Shown one piece after another: positions 26,508-34,265 of a stretch of DNA of 64,000 bases. The position numbers and the translations under genes are program-made. Below the pieces are notes generated by a model. The model was not told where the DNA came from. It was given only the letters and a program-made list of their open reading frames with translations, and did no database searches. The DNA is from Yinghuangia aomiensis. GTDB taxonomy: Bacteria; Actinomycetota; Actinomycetes; Streptomycetales; Streptomycetaceae. Each line of letters opens with the position of its first letter. The first letter of the stretch is position 1. The stretch is taken from the NCBI RefSeq assembly GCF_039542225.1, contig NZ_BAABHS010000036.1, forward strand, positions 1-64,000, written 5' to 3'.

Positions 26508-27863
26508 ATGATCGAACGGCTCGTCCTCTTCGGCGCGACCGGTGACCTCACCGCGCGCTACCTGCTGCCCGCCCTGGCCGCCCTGCACGAAGCCGGGCAG
26601 CTCGGCGCCGCCGTGCGGCTCACCGGCGTGAGCCGGGAGGACATGGACTCCGCGGACTACCGCGCCTGGATCGCGGAGCAGCTGGAGCGGCACGGCGGCA
26701 CCTACCCGGCGACGGCCCGGGAAGCCGTCGTGGCGATGGCCGACTACCGGCGTACCGACGTCACAGACCCCGCCGCGGTCGCCGACGCCGTCGCGGGGGA
26801 GGGGCCCGTCGCGGTCTACCTCGCCCTGCCCCCGGCGCTGTTCCCCGGCGTCGTCACCGCCCTGCACGCGGCGCGCCTGCCGACCGGCAGCCGCATCGTC
26901 CTGGAGAAGCCGTTCGGCGAGAATCTGGCCGGGGCCCGGGAGTTGAACCGCATCCTCGGCGAACTCCTTCCGGAGAACGCGGTGTTCCGGGTCGACCACT
27001 TCCTGGCGATGACGACCGTGCAGAACATCCTCGGCAGCCGCCTCGCCAACCGGGTCCTGGAACCGCTGTGGAACGGCGTCCACATCGACGAGGTCGAGAT
27101 CGTCTGGGAGGAGACCCTCGCGCTCGAAGGCCGGGCCGGCTACTACGACCACGTCGGCGCGCTCAAGGACATGATCCAGAACCACCTCCTCCAGCTGCTC
27201 TGCCTGGTGGCGATGGAACCCCCGATCACCCTCGGCGAACGCGACCTGCGCGACCGCAAAGTCGACGTGCTGCGCTCGGTGCGCCCGCTGACCGAGGACG
27301 ACGTCGTCCGCCGCACGCGCCGCGCCCGCTACCTGCCCGGCCGCATCGGCGACCGGGACATCCCGGCCTACGCCGACGAGGACGGCGTCGACCCGGGACG
27401 CGGCACCGAGACCTTCGCCGAGATCCGGCTCCAGCTCGACAGTTGGCGATGGGCCGGCACGACATTCCGGCTCTGCACCGGCAAAGCGCTGGCGGCCGAG
27501 CGCAAAGAGGTCGCGGTGCGGTTCCGCCCCGTGCCGCACCTGCCGTTCCGGCACGCCGGCGACGTTTTGCCCAACGTGCTGCGCTTCGGACTGGAACCCG
27601 AGGGGCTCACGCTCGACCTGACCGGCACCGGCGCCCGGCCCCAGGAACTCGCCCCGCTGTCGCTGACCGCGCACATGGAACCGCCCGCCGTGCCCGCCTA
27701 CGGTCGACTCCTGCTCGACGTCCTGACCGGAGACGCCGCACTGTCCATTCGTGGCGACGAGGCCGAGGAGTCGTGGCGGGTCGTCGAACCCGTGCTCGCC
27801 GCCTGGCAGAGTGGCCTGGTCCCGCTGGAGGAGTACCCGGCGGGCTCGGCCGGCCCGGCCTAG
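26508..27863 (+). CDS. Glucose-6-phosphate dehydrogenase-like enzyme, atypical active site
   Basis: 451 residues, about 50 shorter than usual Zwf. The NADP-binding motif GATGDLTARYLLPAL, EKPFG (133-137), GYYD..GALKDMIQNHLLQLLCLVAMEPP with the general-base His226, and RVDHF (161-165) are typical. However the canonical RIDHYLGKE motif reads RVDHFLAMT here: the Gly-Lys-Glu that contacts the substrate phosphate is Ala-Met-Thr (167-169). The enzyme may prefer a different sugar phosphate, or free glucose, or another residue compensates. It would feed 6-phosphogluconate (directly or via lactone) into the pentose phosphate pathway, beside a gluconokinase that produces the same product. Confidence 0.85.
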   Translation: MIERLVLFGATGDLTARYLLPALAALHEAGQLGAAVRLTGVSREDMDSADYRAWIAEQLERHGGTYPATAREAVVAMADYRRTDVTDPAAVADAVAGEGPVAVYLALPPALFPGVVTALHAARLPTGSRIVLEKPFGENLAGARELNRILGELLPENAVFRVDHFLAMTTVQNILGSRLANRVLEPLWNGVHIDEVEIVWEETLALEGRAGYYDHVGALKDMIQNHLLQLLCLVAMEPPITLGERDLRDRKVDVLRSVRPLTEDDVVRRTRRARYLPGRIGDRDIPAYADEDGVDPGRGTETFAEIRLQLDSWRWAGTTFRLCTGKALAAERKEVAVRFRPVPHLPFRHAGDVLPNVLRFGLEPEGLTLDLTGTGARPQELAPLSLTAHMEPPAVPAYGRLLLDVLTGDAALSIRGDEAEESWRVVEPVLAAWQSGLVPLEEYPAGSAGPA

Positions 27864-27893
27864 GCCGTTTCCGGCGGACCCGACCCCGTCCGG

Positions 27894-27931
27894 GAGACCG
27901 CCGGCCCCGGAGACCGCCGGCCCCGGAGACC
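27894..27931. repeat. Tandem 16-base repeat between zwf-like and gluconokinase genes
   Basis: GAGACCGCCGGCCCCG occurs twice head to tail (27894-27909, 27910-27925) followed by GAGACC. It ends 12 bases before the gluconokinase start, just before its AGGAGGG site, so copy number changes would alter the leader. Function unknown. Confidence 0.8.
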
Positions 27932-27943
27932 AGGAGGGACGCG

Positions 27944-28486
27944 ATGCCGCACGCCGAAGCCGAGCCGCCGACCGTCGTGGTGATGGGCGTCTCGGGCACC
28001 GGCAAGACCACGGTGGCCCGGCTCCTCGCCGAGCGGCTGGGCGTCCCGTTCGCCGACGCGGACGACTTCCACCCCCGCGCCAACATCGTCAAGATGTCCG
28101 CCGGCATCCCGCTCGACGACGCCGACCGGCGGCCCTGGCTGCAGTCCATCGGCCGCAAAGTCCGCGACTGCCGCGCCGCGGGCACCGGCTGCGTCATCGC
28201 CTGCTCGGCGCTGAAACGCAGCTACCGCGACATCCTCCGCGACGTCTGCCCCGGCATCCGGTTCGTGCACCCGACCGCGCCCCGCGACGTGCTCGCCGCC
28301 CGGATCGCCCGCCGCACCGACCACTTCATGCCCGTCTCGCTGCTCGACTCCCAGCTCGCCGAACTGGAACCCCTCGGACCGGACGAGCACGGCGTCACCC
28401 TCGACGCCGGACCACCCCTCGACGTCCTCGTCACGAAGGCCCTGCAGGCGTTGCCGTACCGGCCTCCGCCGCCCGCGCCAGCTTGA
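27944..28486 (+). CDS. gntK: Gluconokinase
   Basis: 180 residues of the GntK P-loop kinase family: Walker A GVSGTGKTT (about residues 15-23), FADADDFHPRANIVKMSAGIPLDDADRRPWL, which carries the gluconate-binding His, and IACSALKRSYRDILR. It phosphorylates gluconate with ATP to 6-phosphogluconate in the cytoplasm. AGGAGGG precedes the ATG. It is 80 bases after the glucose-6-phosphate dehydrogenase-like gene, so both lead to 6-phosphogluconate. Its last 56 bases overlap the convergent SRPBCC gene. Confidence 0.93.
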   Translation: MPHAEAEPPTVVVMGVSGTGKTTVARLLAERLGVPFADADDFHPRANIVKMSAGIPLDDADRRPWLQSIGRKVRDCRAAGTGCVIACSALKRSYRDILRDVCPGIRFVHPTAPRDVLAARIARRTDHFMPVSLLDSQLAELEPLGPDEHGVTLDAGPPLDVLVTKALQALPYRPPPPAPA

Positions 28487-28886
28487 CCAGCATCGCCCGG
28501 TTGCGCAGGTTGACCGCCCAATCGATCGGCAACCCGTGCATCCGCCCGCCCAGGCCGCGCAGCGGATGCCAGTCGAACACCACCAGCGTGTCCGCACCCC
28601 ACGGAATCAGCCGGATCGCGATCCGCGCCGCCCCGAAAGGCGACGCCTGCGCCTCGAGCTCCAGACGGCGTACCGGCTCGCTGATCCGGACCGTGCACGT
28701 GTCCTCCAACGAGACCGGCCCCGCGCCCACCCGCACCCGCAGGTGCGCGCCCGCGCGCGGCCACTCCGGCTCCACGTACGTGATCCGCTGCGCCCCGCTC
28801 ACCCACTCCGCGTAGCGGTAGCCGTCGGCGAGCAGCTCCCAGACCGTGCGGGGCGGGCATTCGATCAGCTGGTGGCAGCGAGCCAT
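28431..28886 (-). CDS. SRPBCC-family protein
   Basis: 151 residues: MARCHQLIECPPRTVWELLA opens a START-like cavity domain (VSLEDTCTVRISEPVRRLELE, GADTLVVFDWHPLRGLGG). The polyketide-cyclase/dehydrase branch is the closest look; the ligand is unknown. The gene is convergent with gluconokinase and its 3' end overlaps it by 56 bases. The start at 28886 is supported by AAGGAGC about seven bases upstream. Confidence 0.8.
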   Translation of the reverse strand: MARCHQLIECPPRTVWELLADGYRYAEWVSGAQRITYVEPEWPRAGAHLRVRVGAGPVSLEDTCTVRISEPVRRLELEAQASPFGAARIAIRLIPWGADTLVVFDWHPLRGLGGRMHGLPIDWAVNLRNRAMLVKLARAAEAGTATPAGPS

Positions 28887-29013
28887 GGGGCGGCTCCTTC
28901 GGGTCGGGCGGCCGGGGTGTCCCTCCAGGGTTCGCCGGGTCGCACGCCCGCGCACGTCGGCGAAATCCCACGTCACGTGCCCATTGCCTTCTCCGAAGAA
29001 CCGTGGGAATGTC

Positions 29014-29028
29014 CCCAAAGGCTTTGGG
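29014..29028. promoter_or_regulatory. 15-base inverted repeat upstream of the acyl-CoA synthetase
   Basis: CCCAAAG-g-CTTTGGG, perfect 7-bp arms around one base, in a locally AT-richer intergenic region between the divergent SRPBCC and acyl-CoA synthetase genes, 56 bases before the latter's start. It could be the site for the TetR regulator encoded downstream of the synthetase; that is only inference. Confidence 0.5.
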
Positions 29029-29084
29029 AAAGTGTTGTGGGAACGGCTCGGCCGGCACCACCGTGAGCACCTGATGGAGGCGAC

Positions 29085-30803
29085 GTGACCGGGGTTGACG
29101 TGCGTACCGGAGGCGGGGAAACGGCCGCGGCGACGCCCGCGACGATGGCGGAGATCCTGCTCGCCCGCCGCGGCGACCAGGCCCCCGGCCTCCTGCACGA
29201 GGACCAGGTCTGGACGTGGGACGAGGTCGTCGGCGAAGCCGCCGTCCGCGCCGCGGCCGCCGGGGAACTGCGCCCGGCCGACGACACGGCGGAGGGCCCG
29301 GCGCACATCGGCGTGCTGCTGGACAACGTGCCCGAATACCTGTTCTGGCTCGGCGGCGCCGCGCTCGCCCAGACCGCGCTGGTCGGCATCAACCCGACCC
29401 GGCGCGGCGAGGAGCTGGCGGCCGACATCGCGTTCACCGACATCGCCGTGGTGGTCACCGACGACGCCGGTGCGGAGATCCTCAAGGAATGCGGCACCGA
29501 CGTGCCCGTCCTGTCCGTCGAGTCCGCCGAGTACGCGGCGCTCCTCGCCCGCCACGCCGGCGCCGAGCCGCCCGCCGGCCCGTTCGACCCGCAGGCGCTC
29601 TACCTGCTCCTGTTCACCTCCGGCACGAGCGGCGGCGCGTCCAAGGCGGTGCGGTTCTCGCAGGGCAAGCTCGCCCGGTCCGCGCCGCACGTCGCCAAGC
29701 TGCACGGCATCGGCCGCGACGACGTCTGCTACTGCCCGATGCCGCTGTTCCACGGCAACGCCCTGATGGTGGTGTGGCACCCGACGATGGTCAGCGGCGC
29801 GCGCATGGTGCTGCCGCGCAAGTTCTCCGCGTCGAAGTTCCTCGACGACGTACGCCGCCACAGGGCCACGTTCTTCAGCTACGTCGGCAAGGCCATCACC
29901 TACGTCCTCGCCCAGCCGGAGACCCCGCACGACGGCGACAACGCGCTGGTCCGGGCCTTCGGCAACGAGGCGTCCGCCGCCGACATCCGCGAGTTCCGGC
30001 GCCGCTTCGGCTGCGAACTCGTCGAGGGCTACGGCTCCAGCGAAGGCGGCGTCGTCCTCGCCCGCACCCCCGAAACCCCCGACGGCGCCCTCGGCATACC
30101 CACGATCGGCGACGTCGCCGTCGTCGACCCGGTGACCCGCGAGGAATGCCCCCGCGCCCGCTTCGGCCCGGACGGGCAGTTCCTCAACGCCGCCGAAGCC
30201 ATCGGCGAACTCGTCAACCGCGAGGGCGCGCCCGGCTTCGAGGGCTACTACAAGAACGAAGAAGCCATGGCCGAACGCCTGCGCGACGGCTGGTTCTGGT
30301 CCAACGACCTCGCCTACGTCGACGAGGACGGCTGGTTCTGGTACGCCGGACGCGCCGCCGACTGGCTGCGCGTCGACGGCGAGAACTTCCCCGCCGTGCC
30401 CGTCGAACGCGTCCTCGTCCGGCACCCCGACGTCATGCTCGCCGCCGTCTTCCCGGTCCCCGACCCGCGCACCGGCGACGAGGTCATGGCCGCGCTCGAA
30501 CTGCGCGACGGCACCCGCCTGGACCCCGCCGCGCTCCCGGAGTTCTTCGCCGCGCAGACCGACATGGGCACCAAGTGGCTGCCGCGCTACCTGCGCGTCG
30601 TCGACGTCATGCCCTTCACCGGCTCCAACAAGGTCCTCAAGAAGGAACTGCGCGCCGAAGCCTGGGCCCGGCCCGGCACCGACACCGTCTACTGGCGGCC
30701 GGACCCCCGCTCGGACACCTTCCGGCCGATGGACGAAGCGGACCGCGACGCGCTCGCCGCGCAACTGCGCACACACGGCCGCGGCCACCTGATGGGCTGG
30801 TGA
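29085..30803 (+). CDS. AMP-forming acyl-CoA synthetase (FadD-like)
   Basis: 572 residues of the ANL superfamily: P-loop-like LLFTSGTSGGASKAVRFSQG, CPMPLFHGNALMVVW, acyl-binding EGYGSSEGGV (A5 motif), NDLAYVDEDGWFWYAGRAADWLRVDGEN (A7-A8 hinge) and the C-terminal lysine in GSNKVLKKELR (A10). It ligates a fatty or other carboxylic acid to CoA with ATP; the closest look is FadD17-like mycobacterial and actinomycete enzymes. GTG at 29085 follows ATGGAGG. The catalytic A10 lysine is the type of residue acetylated by Pat enzymes such as that at 9330. A TetR gene follows on the same strand. Confidence 0.9.
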   Translation: MTGVDVRTGGGETAAATPATMAEILLARRGDQAPGLLHEDQVWTWDEVVGEAAVRAAAAGELRPADDTAEGPAHIGVLLDNVPEYLFWLGGAALAQTALVGINPTRRGEELAADIAFTDIAVVVTDDAGAEILKECGTDVPVLSVESAEYAALLARHAGAEPPAGPFDPQALYLLLFTSGTSGGASKAVRFSQGKLARSAPHVAKLHGIGRDDVCYCPMPLFHGNALMVVWHPTMVSGARMVLPRKFSASKFLDDVRRHRATFFSYVGKAITYVLAQPETPHDGDNALVRAFGNEASAADIREFRRRFGCELVEGYGSSEGGVVLARTPETPDGALGIPTIGDVAVVDPVTREECPRARFGPDGQFLNAAEAIGELVNREGAPGFEGYYKNEEAMAERLRDGWFWSNDLAYVDEDGWFWYAGRAADWLRVDGENFPAVPVERVLVRHPDVMLAAVFPVPDPRTGDEVMAALELRDGTRLDPAALPEFFAAQTDMGTKWLPRYLRVVDVMPFTGSNKVLKKELRAEAWARPGTDTVYWRPDPRSDTFRPMDEADRDALAAQLRTHGRGHLMGW

Positions 30804-30899
30804 GCACGGACCCCCGTCCGTGTGCGATCTTGGGGCGGACGCCGCCGGGGAACCCGCCCGGCGGCACCGGCTTGCACCCCGGTCAGCAGAGGAGGCCCG

Positions 30900-31505
30900 A
30901 TGGCGGGCGGTGAGCGGCTCGACCGCACGGCGGTGATCACCGCCGCCGCGCGGCTCGCCGACGCGGAAGGGGTCGGCGCGCTGACCCTCTCCCGGCTCGC
31001 CCGCGCCCTCGACCGGCACGTGGCATCGCTCTACACCCACGTCAAAGGCATCGACGGGCTGTACCGCGACGTCGCGCTGCTCACCCAGCGCGAACTCGGC
31101 GCCCGGCTCTGGCAGGCCGCGGTAGGACGCTCCGGGCCCGACGCGATCCTCGCGCTCGCCGAGGCCTACCGCGGCTACGTCGTCCGATACCCCGGCCGCT
31201 ACGAAGTGCTGGTCCGCTACCACCACCCCGCCGACGACGAGGAGTTCCAGGCCAACGCGCAGTATGTCGCGGAACCCATCCGCGCCTCGCTCCGCTCGTT
31301 CGGCCTGGGCCCCGCCGAAGTGTCGTCCGCACTCCAGGTGTTCAGTGCTTCGATCCGCGGCCTCTGCCTCAACGAGTCGGTCGGCTTCCACGGCGACAAA
31401 AGGCAGGGCCCGGAACACACCCTGCGGCAGTTCGTCGCCCTGTTCACGACCGGACTGACCAGCGGCACCTGGCCGGTGGCGAAAGACGCCGACCCGGCGG
31501 ACTGA
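30900..31505 (+). CDS. TetR/AcrR-family regulator
   Basis: 201 residues: HTH DRTAVITAAARLADAEGVGALTLSRLARALDRHVASLYTHVKG, then a WHG/TetR_C_33-like ligand domain with FVALFTTGL at the end. GAGGAGG precedes the ATG. It starts 96 bases after the acyl-CoA synthetase stop and reads in the same direction, so it may sense an acyl-CoA or fatty acid and control that gene. Histidine 47 in RHVASLYTHV sits where TetR usually has a Gly. Confidence 0.88.
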   Translation: MAGGERLDRTAVITAAARLADAEGVGALTLSRLARALDRHVASLYTHVKGIDGLYRDVALLTQRELGARLWQAAVGRSGPDAILALAEAYRGYVVRYPGRYEVLVRYHHPADDEEFQANAQYVAEPIRASLRSFGLGPAEVSSALQVFSASIRGLCLNESVGFHGDKRQGPEHTLRQFVALFTTGLTSGTWPVAKDADPAD

Positions 31506-31661
31506 CCGCCTTTCCGGCGAGGCCGACGGGAGTGCGGCGGGAGCCCGGCACGCGACCAGCCCGAGGGAAGTCCCTCTGCGGTGATCGCCGAGGCTGCGTA
31601 TATTCGCCGGGACCGACGGGCGACGGCCGGTGTTGCCCGCGCGATTCGGGGAGTACGGCGC

Positions 31662-32813
31662 ATGCCGGACGAGTTTCATGACACGGCACGTGCCGCCGCC
31701 GCGAACGTGGCGCGCGCGATGGGAACGGACGCGTGGCCCCGGCTGCGCCCGGCACTCCTGGAACTGCTGGCCCGCCACGGCACCGACCCGGCCGCGGCCG
31801 GCTGGGCGGACGGCTTCGCCGACATGATCGCCAACGCGCAGGGGGCGGAGCAGAACAGCCTCCGGGACGCGGTGTACGCGCGGTGCGAGTCGACCTTCAC
31901 GAGTCTGCTGGCGGCCCGGCCGGAGACGGCGGGGGAGTTGGCGTGGCTTGCGGGGTCCGGGATGCCGGCCGGCGGGCCGGCGCCGGCGCCGGCCGCGGGG
32001 CCACCGGTGGGGGCGCCGGGGGCGCCGAACTTCGCGAAGCCGCCGGAGCAGGTTCCCGCGCCGGGTGCGCCGTACGGGCCGCCGCCGGTCGCCGCTGCGC
32101 CGCCGGACGCGTCGCAGCCCCAGCCCCAGCCCCAGCCGCAGTTCGCGTCGCAGCCTTTCGTCGCGCCGCCGCCTCCGCCCGGCCCGCCGGGCCCGCCGCC
32201 CGGCCCGGCCGGGTATCCGGGGGCGCCGGGGGCGTTCCCGCAACAGCCCGGTGCGTACCCGGCGGCGCCGCAGCCTGCCGGTGCCTACCCGTCGGGCCCG
32301 TATCCAGGCGCTCCGGGCGCCCCGACCGGCACGCGCAACAACAACAAGCTCGTCCTCGGCGGCATCCTCGCGGTCGCCGTGATCGTCGGCGCGGTCTTCG
32401 GCGGCATCGCCCTGTTCGGCGGCGATGACGACGACAGCGGCAACGCCTCCGGACCCGGCGCGACCGGCCCGGCGAAGCCCGGGGGCTCGGACGGCTCCGG
32501 CGGCGAGGTCGAAGGGCCGTGGATCGGCACGTACGCCAACCAGAAGCCGGTCAAGGCGAACGGACCCGTGTCGGTCGTCCTCACCCAGGACGGCGACGAA
32601 ATCACCGGCGACTTGCAACTCGAAGCCCCCGGCTGCGACTTCACCGGTCCGGTCACCGGAAAGGTGAAGGGCTCGAAGATCACCCTCGAGTCCGGCCCCG
32701 ACACGGCCTACCACATTCAGATGGAAGGCACCGTCTCCGGCGACCGGATGTCCGGCAGCTACACCACGACCTGCGAGAACGCCTCCGGGACCTGGAAGGC
32801 CGACAAGGGCTGA
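31662..32813 (+). CDS. Proline-rich single-pass membrane protein
   Basis: 383 residues in three parts: an N-terminal alpha-helical region (MPDEFHDTARAAAANVARAM through AELAWLAGSG), a 110-residue Pro/Gly/Ala/Gln-rich linker, one transmembrane helix (LVLGGILAVAVIVGAVFGGIALF), and an extracytoplasmic beta-rich domain (VSVVLTQDGDEITGDLQLEAPGCDFTGPVTGKVKGSKITLESG) with two cysteines. The C-terminal domain has the look of a lipocalin-like or DUF-type sensor fold. Function unknown. Such modular single-pass proteins in actinomycetes can couple envelope sensing to cytoplasmic partners. Confidence 0.72.
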   Translation: MPDEFHDTARAAAANVARAMGTDAWPRLRPALLELLARHGTDPAAAGWADGFADMIANAQGAEQNSLRDAVYARCESTFTSLLAARPETAGELAWLAGSGMPAGGPAPAPAAGPPVGAPGAPNFAKPPEQVPAPGAPYGPPPVAAAPPDASQPQPQPQPQFASQPFVAPPPPPGPPGPPPGPAGYPGAPGAFPQQPGAYPAAPQPAGAYPSGPYPGAPGAPTGTRNNNKLVLGGILAVAVIVGAVFGGIALFGGDDDDSGNASGPGATGPAKPGGSDGSGGEVEGPWIGTYANQKPVKANGPVSVVLTQDGDEITGDLQLEAPGCDFTGPVTGKVKGSKITLESGPDTAYHIQMEGTVSGDRMSGSYTTTCENASGTWKADKG

Positions 32814-32835
32814 CCGGTCGGCGATTCACCCGCCT

Positions 32836-32853
32836 GCCGGGTGGCGACCCGGC
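32836..32853. terminator. Short hairpin between convergent genes
   Basis: GCCGGGT (32836-32842), loop GGCG, ACCCGGC (32847-32853) between the proline-rich membrane protein and the glycerophosphodiesterase gene. Short but GC-rich; likely terminates both. Confidence 0.55.
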
Positions 32854-32865
32854 CCGAACGTTTCC

Positions 32866-33975
32866 TCAGCTCGCCAGGCCCGCGCGGGCCGCGACCGCGG
32901 TGTCCGGCTGGTCCGCGAAGACACCGTCGAGGCCGATGCCGTAGAACGCCTCGTACTCGGCGATGTAGTCGCCGCGCGCGTTCGGGTCGGCGCCGACGCG
33001 GAAGTCCGCCGGGAGGAACTGGTTTTCCGCGCGGAACGTCCACGCGTGCACGAGCAGCCCGGCCCGGTGCGCGTCCCGGACCACCGTGGTCGGCGTGAGC
33101 AGGCGGCCCGCCGGGTCGCGGGGGATGAGCAGGTTCTTGGCGGTGCCGATGCCGTCCGCGTACCCGGCGATCCACTTGAGGTTCTCGGGCTTGACCAGGT
33201 CCTGGTACGTGCGCGGGTCGCCCGCGGCGGCGAAGTCGAACGGACGTCCGGACGCGTCCAGCAGCTGGATCAGCGGCACGTCGGTCATCTTGTCGAGCTT
33301 GCGCAGGTTCGCGGTCTCGAACGACTGGACGAACACCTTGGCCTTGCGCCCGTTCAGCCCGTTGCGCTTGAGGGCCTGGACGAGCGGCTCCTCGAGCGGC
33401 AGCCCGACGGACTGGAAGTAGCTCGGGTGCTTGGTCTCCGGGTAGATGCCGATCGTGCGGCCCACCCGGCGGCCCTCGGTGCGGGCGAGGTCGACGACCT
33501 CCTGGAACGTCGGGATCTCCAGCCTGCCGTCGAACGCGGTGTTGGTCGGCCGCACCTGCGGCAGCCGCTCCTTGGCGCGCAGCGTCTTCAGCTCGGCCAG
33601 CGTGAAGTCCTCGGTGAACCAGCCCGTGACGGCGTTCCCGTCGATGGTCTTGGTGGTCTTGCGCCCCGCGAACTCGGGGTGCTTGTCGACGTCCGTCGTG
33701 CCGCCGATCTCGTTCTCGTGCCGGGCCACCAGCACGCCGTCCTTGGTCGACACCAGGTCGGGCTCGATGTAGTCGGCGCCCATGCGGATCGCCAGCCGGT
33801 ACGACTCCAGTGTGTGCTCGGGCCGGTAGCCGCTCGCGCCGCGGTGCCCGATGACCAGCGGCGCGGCCGTCGGCCGGCCGGAGCGGGCCTCGTCGTCGTG
33901 CGCCGCGGCGGGCACCGCGACCACGGTGGCCAGCAGCGCGCCGGCCAGCCCGAGCGCGGGGAGGATACGTCGCAA
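32866..33975 (-). CDS. Secreted glycerophosphodiester phosphodiesterase
   Basis: 369 residues: Sec signal peptide (ILPALGLAGALLATVVAVPA, cleavage near AAA), then the GDPD TIM barrel: IGHRGASGYRPEHTLESY with catalytic HRGASG-PEHT, a metal-binding EPDLVSTKDGVLVARHEN, and KVFVQSFETANLRKL. It hydrolyses deacylated phospholipids or wall-polymer glycerophosphodiesters outside the cell to glycerol 3-phosphate. Length and the EIGGTTDVDKHPEFAGRKTT insertion match the GlpQ type. Phosphate limitation often controls this family, but I see no convincing Pho box. Confidence 0.93.
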   Translation of the reverse strand: MRRILPALGLAGALLATVVAVPAAAHDDEARSGRPTAAPLVIGHRGASGYRPEHTLESYRLAIRMGADYIEPDLVSTKDGVLVARHENEIGGTTDVDKHPEFAGRKTTKTIDGNAVTGWFTEDFTLAELKTLRAKERLPQVRPTNTAFDGRLEIPTFQEVVDLARTEGRRVGRTIGIYPETKHPSYFQSVGLPLEEPLVQALKRNGLNGRKAKVFVQSFETANLRKLDKMTDVPLIQLLDASGRPFDFAAAGDPRTYQDLVKPENLKWIAGYADGIGTAKNLLIPRDPAGRLLTPTTVVRDAHRAGLLVHAWTFRAENQFLPADFRVGADPNARGDYIAEYEAFYGIGLDGVFADQPDTAVAARAGLAS

Positions 33976-34265
33976 CGTCGTCTCCTGTCGTCAAGACACG
34001 GAAGGGGTCCGCCGAGTCAATCCGCGGCAGACGACGCGGGGTACCGGCCGAGTCGGCCGACGGATGAACCTCCGGAGAACGTACGGACGTTGGAGCGAGG
34101 TGTCGGCCGTCGCGCGCGCCGGCTTGCGGCGATATGCGCCTTCCCGCCGTATCCGGCCCCGAGAGGCGCCATTCCCTGCCGCACCTTGCCACCCCGGTGT
34201 GGTGGCGGGCATCGGGCACGTGATGTGGATAGATTCATCCCTGTTTGTCTGATAAGGCGGCCCGC

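Noticed and set aside
28431..32714. A 1427-codon minus-strand open frame across the acyl-CoA synthetase and downstream genes
   Set aside because: Only its last 151 codons (the SRPBCC gene) have family sequence; the rest is antisense to well-supported genes, an expected result of GC-rich third positions.
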